DNA of 64,000 nt from Atherix ibis (Eukaryota > Arthropoda > Insecta > Diptera > Athericidae). The stretch is taken from positions 21,042,233-21,106,232 of the forward strand of contig OY282610.1 in assembly GCA_958298945.1 (NCBI GenBank), in the 5' to 3' direction. A program made the translations under genes and the position numbers. Each line of letters begins with the position of its first letter. Positions within the stretch are counted from its first letter, which is position 1. This document shows positions 60,974 to 64,000 of the stretch, piece by piece. The notes below the pieces were generated by a model that was not told the origin of the DNA, did no database searches, and saw only the letters and a list, made by a program, of their open reading frames with translations.

Positions 60974-61241
60974 GTGCCCGGAAGGCCGACAGCATCCGAT
61001 TTGAGAGCAATGGCATTACGACAACAGCAACAAATCGATTCTCAACACCAGCTATTGGCGGCCAAAGAGCAGCGCTTGCGATTCCTGAAAGCTCAGGAGA
61101 CGCGAGGAGCAACAGCCGCAACGATGGGTGAACGATTGCGACGTTTGCGGGAACGCGTGGAGGCGCAAGAATTCAAATTGCGTCGACTGCGCGGGCTCAA
61201 GGAACAGGTGGACCTACAGAAGACATACACTGTAACAATAA
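60974..61241 (+). CDS. ASPP: ASPP-family coding exon (N-terminal coiled coil)
   Basis: The exon opens in phase 0 after the acceptor AG and encodes 89 codons plus one base before the donor GTAAGT at 61242. The protein starts VPGRPTASDLRAMALRQQQQ, followed by IDSQHQLLAAKEQRLRFLK, then GERLRRLRERVEAQEFKLRR and LRGLKEQVDLQKTYTVTI. The RQQQQI-x-Q-x-LL-x-KEQRL-x-FLK pattern is the N-terminal hallmark of ASPP1/ASPP2 and fly ASPP. These proteins modulate p53-family activity and bind protein phosphatase 1; fly ASPP also acts with Csk at cell junctions. This part is a heptad-rich coiled coil. The family's C-terminal ankyrin repeats and SH3 domain are not in the window and should lie downstream. GC content is far above the flanks. 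The start is a splice site, not an initiator: GTG here is an ordinary Val codon. The exon end is the best donor, although the frame stays open to 61282. Confidence 0.88.
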
Positions 61242-62819
61242 GTAAGTACCGTGAAATTGACTGTTATGTTTATTGTAAATGACCGGAAGTAGAAACCCAG
61301 TCTCCTCTTAGAATATATTATTTGACTGTCGAGCCTCCTAAAGTGCCTACAGCAATTGATGTGTAAGTAAATCCGAGGTCCAATGGGGAAGAAGTCTCAA
61401 TCGAATCGTAACGGTAACAAATACTTGCCAGTTTAGAGTTCACGTCAAATACTTTTATTATTGCCATAATTGCTGGAGGTGTGCACATTGGCAGAGTACT
61501 CAAGGATTATAGCCCCTTCCTCCACAGTTATATGAGCGTCAACAACATTTTCTGAATCTTTTTGAACAGCAAACATTTTAGTTAAGTTAATGACTTATTA
61601 AAGACCATCGGAAAATGTATTTAGACCATCAGTAAGCCTCGCTTCGATTCAAAGTGGCCATTTCTATTCTGCATGGTCATTGTTCGGCTCTACTGACAGC
61701 GTTGTCCATTGCTGTTTCACACTTACATAATTGTTTATTGATTTTCTATCGATCATCATAGATGGGGACGTATGATTAGGTAGCAGGGGTAATATGGAGT
61801 GTAAGCAGGAAATGACCAACGGCCAATGGCAAATGTTTCACGGTCAGATGGCCGGTTCCCAGATGGTTTTTATCATCTTTATTCCGTACTTAATTATAAA
61901 GCTTTTTGAAGCTAGATGTGCATACTCATACTTATGGAGAAATTGGCATCTTCTCTACAATATAGAAGTAGCAAGAACCTAGAGTTTCTTAGTTCATGAG
62001 GTATAAATCAGCACTGAGAGTCCAACATGATTGCTTAATTGATTCGATAATATAATATTCCATAGTAACACGGTCAATGGTACATTCAACATTTATCAAA
62101 ATGCTCTTGTTTAGTCCTTCGATATTTGCCTGCCCGAATATTCCCATCTTTTGCATCGATGAAATTTGAGACAATCTTTACGAAAGATGGTATACACTCA
62201 CAAGGACGAACTGCAGAGCTGACTGAACGAGCAAAGTAATCGCGAAAATGAGCATGAAAATATTTCCACGTAACAAGGATATTTGAGAAATGCCTTTAAT
62301 TATACAGGATTATTTACATTTTGCTGAATATTTTCATAATAATTTTCATATTTTTTCTATGATACGCTATTAATCGATCGTTATTGAAAAGCAATGCCCA
62401 AAAAATTAGGGCATTAAAAAAAAACAATAAAAATATAAATTTTCATTAATCATAAAAATTGTATTATGTACGAATTCTAATCAATAGAATGTTCATATAG
62501 GCTTTAATGAAATATGAGAGCCGAAAATTGAGTGAAAAATTATTTTCGACTAAAGAACAATTTGATATTCTCTGGAAGGAAGAACCAAAATAAATTTACT
62601 TTCAGCAAAAGTTGTTGTTAAGAAAATAATAAATAATATTTTTAAAAAAACTTACACCATTTAGCAAATTAAGTAATTTTTTACATCCTCTTAGTTCCGG
62701 TTTGTGTGTGTAGGATTGTCATTTTTCTCCCTACAATCTCTGAAGCTCAAAATTAGTTTGAGAGGTGTACAAAAAAGTTTAGGAGACTCGCAATATAGCC
62801 AGGATAAAACTGTACACAT
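61242..62819 (+). other. Downstream intron of the ASPP-family gene
   Basis: It begins with the donor GTAAGTACC. The stretch 61260-62250 is of fairly balanced composition but shows no coding exon that I can support. 62280-62690 is AT-rich. It runs into a LINE relic at about 62820. Confidence 0.5.
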
Positions 62820-62821
62820 CT

Positions 62822-63423
62822 ATGAAAGAATACGGCATCCCAGAAAAATTGATTAACCATGACTAGTGTGAGAGGAAAGTCACTTTCAGAGCAGTTGATT
62901 ATCCAAGATGGTCGCCGACAAGGACATTTCGGGGATCGGTGTGAGAGGTACAATCCTCATAAAGTCTGCTCGGCATTGAGTATGTGCCGATGGCATCGAA
63001 ATGATTGTTCCTTGATTTATATGCATTCGGGATTAAGCTGGAATGCACATAAATCAAGGAACAACAAACTACATGGTGTCAGCGTCGGTGTCGGAGACAA
63101 GGTCAAATAGCTCTAGCCCCATACAGATAGGAGATTCGAAAGAGTTCAGTCGGTCTAAATTATTTCGCTCGAAAATTCTGCATTCTTCGGAGTCTTTGAT
63201 TCTCAGAAGAGATCATTGCCGAAATTCGAGAAGAGGAACTTTCAATTTACGTTTTGGGCCCCTACATGACGATCGACGATTCCGGGGCCTATTTAATGAC
63301 GAGATCCTGGAACGTTGCAGCGACCATACGGACTATAGGATGCAATGGGCTGAGCACTCAATCCGTATGAGTGAGAAAAATCCTTTCCGCAAAGTCTATA
63401 GTGGCTCCATTTATTGTCCCTGA
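62822..63423 (+). pseudogene. Reverse transcriptase pseudogene (LINE), first copy
   Basis: Conserved blocks are spread across frames: MKEYGIPEKLI (62822-62854), then GKSLSEQ and RRQG (like GKSLSEPF...RQGD in intact elements). A catalytic box remnant reads ADGIEMI (from 62986) where ADDIDII is usual, so the second catalytic Asp has become Gly. Then come INQGTTNYMVSAS (like NE-KTKYM-S), IGDS and, near the C-terminus, FGPLHDDRRFRGLFNDEILERC and QWAEHSIRM (like LRWAGHVMRM). Several frameshifts and stops separate these. It cannot encode a working enzyme. The sequence supports the family; the clade is unknown. Confidence 0.82.
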
Positions 63424-63529
63424 AGGCTAAGTAGATCTTGTCTTATGTATGGAAACGGTATTTGTCAGGTCGCCATAAACATGCTGGAAGTGTCGAACTG
63501 GAAGACCACACAACAAACGAAATCAAGGA

Positions 63530-64000
63530 ACCACAAAGTGCATGATGACAGCGTCGGTTCCGAAGACAAGATCAAATAGCACTAGCCCCATGCAGATAGG
63601 AGATTATACCTTCGAAAGAGTTCAGTCGGTCTAAATTATTTCTTTCAAAAATTCTCACTGCTGCACATGACACTAGTGTCGCCTATCTTCACGCATTCTT
63701 CGGAGTCTTTGATTCTCAGAAGAGATCATTGCCGAAATTCGAGAAGAGGAACTTTCAATTTACGTTTTGGGCCCCTACATGAGGATGGACGATTCCGGGC
63801 CTATTTAATGACGAGATCCTGGAACGTTGCGGCGACCATACGGACTATAGGCTACAATGGGCTGGGCACTTAATCCGTATGGGTGAAGATAATCCTGCTC
63901 GGAAGACCTATAGTGGCTCCATTTATGGTTCTAGAAGACGATCTAGGCTCTGTCTCCTATATGGCAACGGTATTGGTCAGTTCACCAAAAATATGCTGGA
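63530..64000 (+). pseudogene. Reverse transcriptase pseudogene, second partial copy
   Basis: This repeats the C-terminal part of the preceding pseudogene: VSEPKTRSNSTSPMQIGDYTF-like sequence, FGPLHEDGRFRAYL, NDEILERCGDH and LQWAGHLIRMGEDNPARKTY, the last being closer to the family consensus than the first copy. It lacks the catalytic box. It continues beyond the window. Confidence 0.8.

Larger units (their letters stand above)
62820..64000 (+). mobile_element. Degraded non-LTR retrotransposon, tandemly duplicated, runs off the window
   Basis: Reverse-transcriptase remnants appear in the expected order on the + strand within the ASPP intron. A ~480-510 bp segment from about 63050 to 63530 is repeated from about 63520 to the window end. 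CATTCTTCGGAGTCTTTGAT occurs near 63181 and 63694, and CAGTCGGTCTAAATTATTTC near 63147 and 63624. The copies differ at many bases and by indels (the second has an extra ~40 bp near 63655-63693), so the duplication is not very recent. No ends or poly(A) are visible. Clade not assigned. Confidence 0.82.

Noticed and set aside
61242..61282. Extension of the ASPP exon to the stop at 61280-61282
   Set aside because: The consensus donor GTAAGT at 61242 is much more likely. In fly ASPP the coiled coil continues after this point, so the protein should not end here.

Overview
This is a eukaryotic, very AT-rich, repeat-dominated window. It most likely comes from an insect, and probably a fly. The reasons are the ASPP-family coding exon, a decayed mariner (DD34D) element, R1-like and other non-LTR retrotransposon relics, compact GT...AG splice sites, and huge non-coding stretches filled with long-period tandem repeats. 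There are no bacterial-type operons, and I found no complete single-exon gene. Most long open frames are by-products of AT-rich repeats.

The one gene I can support runs on the + strand at the right of the window. An exon at about 60974-61241 encodes a Q-rich coiled coil that I recognise as the N-terminal region of an ASPP (apoptosis-stimulating protein of p53) family protein. A GC-richer island at 44042-44179 has an ATG, 46 codons and a GT donor. Its donor phase (0) fits the acceptor of the 60974 exon, and I infer that it is the first coding exon of the same gene. That implies a 16.8 kb first coding intron. The ankyrin and SH3 parts of the protein must lie beyond position 64000.

Layout: 1-2580, a ~300 bp satellite built from ~150 bp half-units; 4780-6140, a ~80 bp array; 7905-9390 and 12600-13440, T-rich degenerate repeats, the first with a perfect 30 bp palindrome; 10640-23165, four or five same-orientation blocks of a ~23 bp minisatellite with the core ATTATAGCAGTTTTTAT; 26227-27914, a mariner relic with an internally triplicated segment; 31508-32868, an R1-like LINE relic running directly into an exact 318 bp satellite (32880-34440); 36600-38570, a ~168 bp satellite carrying AGATGGCGC in most monomers; 44042-44179, exon; 44220-47100, a ~400 bp array; 48790-50600 and 52080-54410, two blocks of a ~163 bp satellite with different higher-order organisation; 55480-56040, a GGAAACACTA array; 56199-56590, a 76 bp array with CTCF-like motifs; 59575-60560, a 119 bp array; 60974-61241, exon; 62820-64000, a degraded LINE present as a tandem duplication.

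The main biological interest lies in the density and variety of tandem arrays, at least six of them within one inferred intron. Two unrelated arrays multiply an AG(A/G)(T/G)GGCG core that resembles the insect CTCF site. No new enzymatic system is visible. Everything about function of the arrays is inference.
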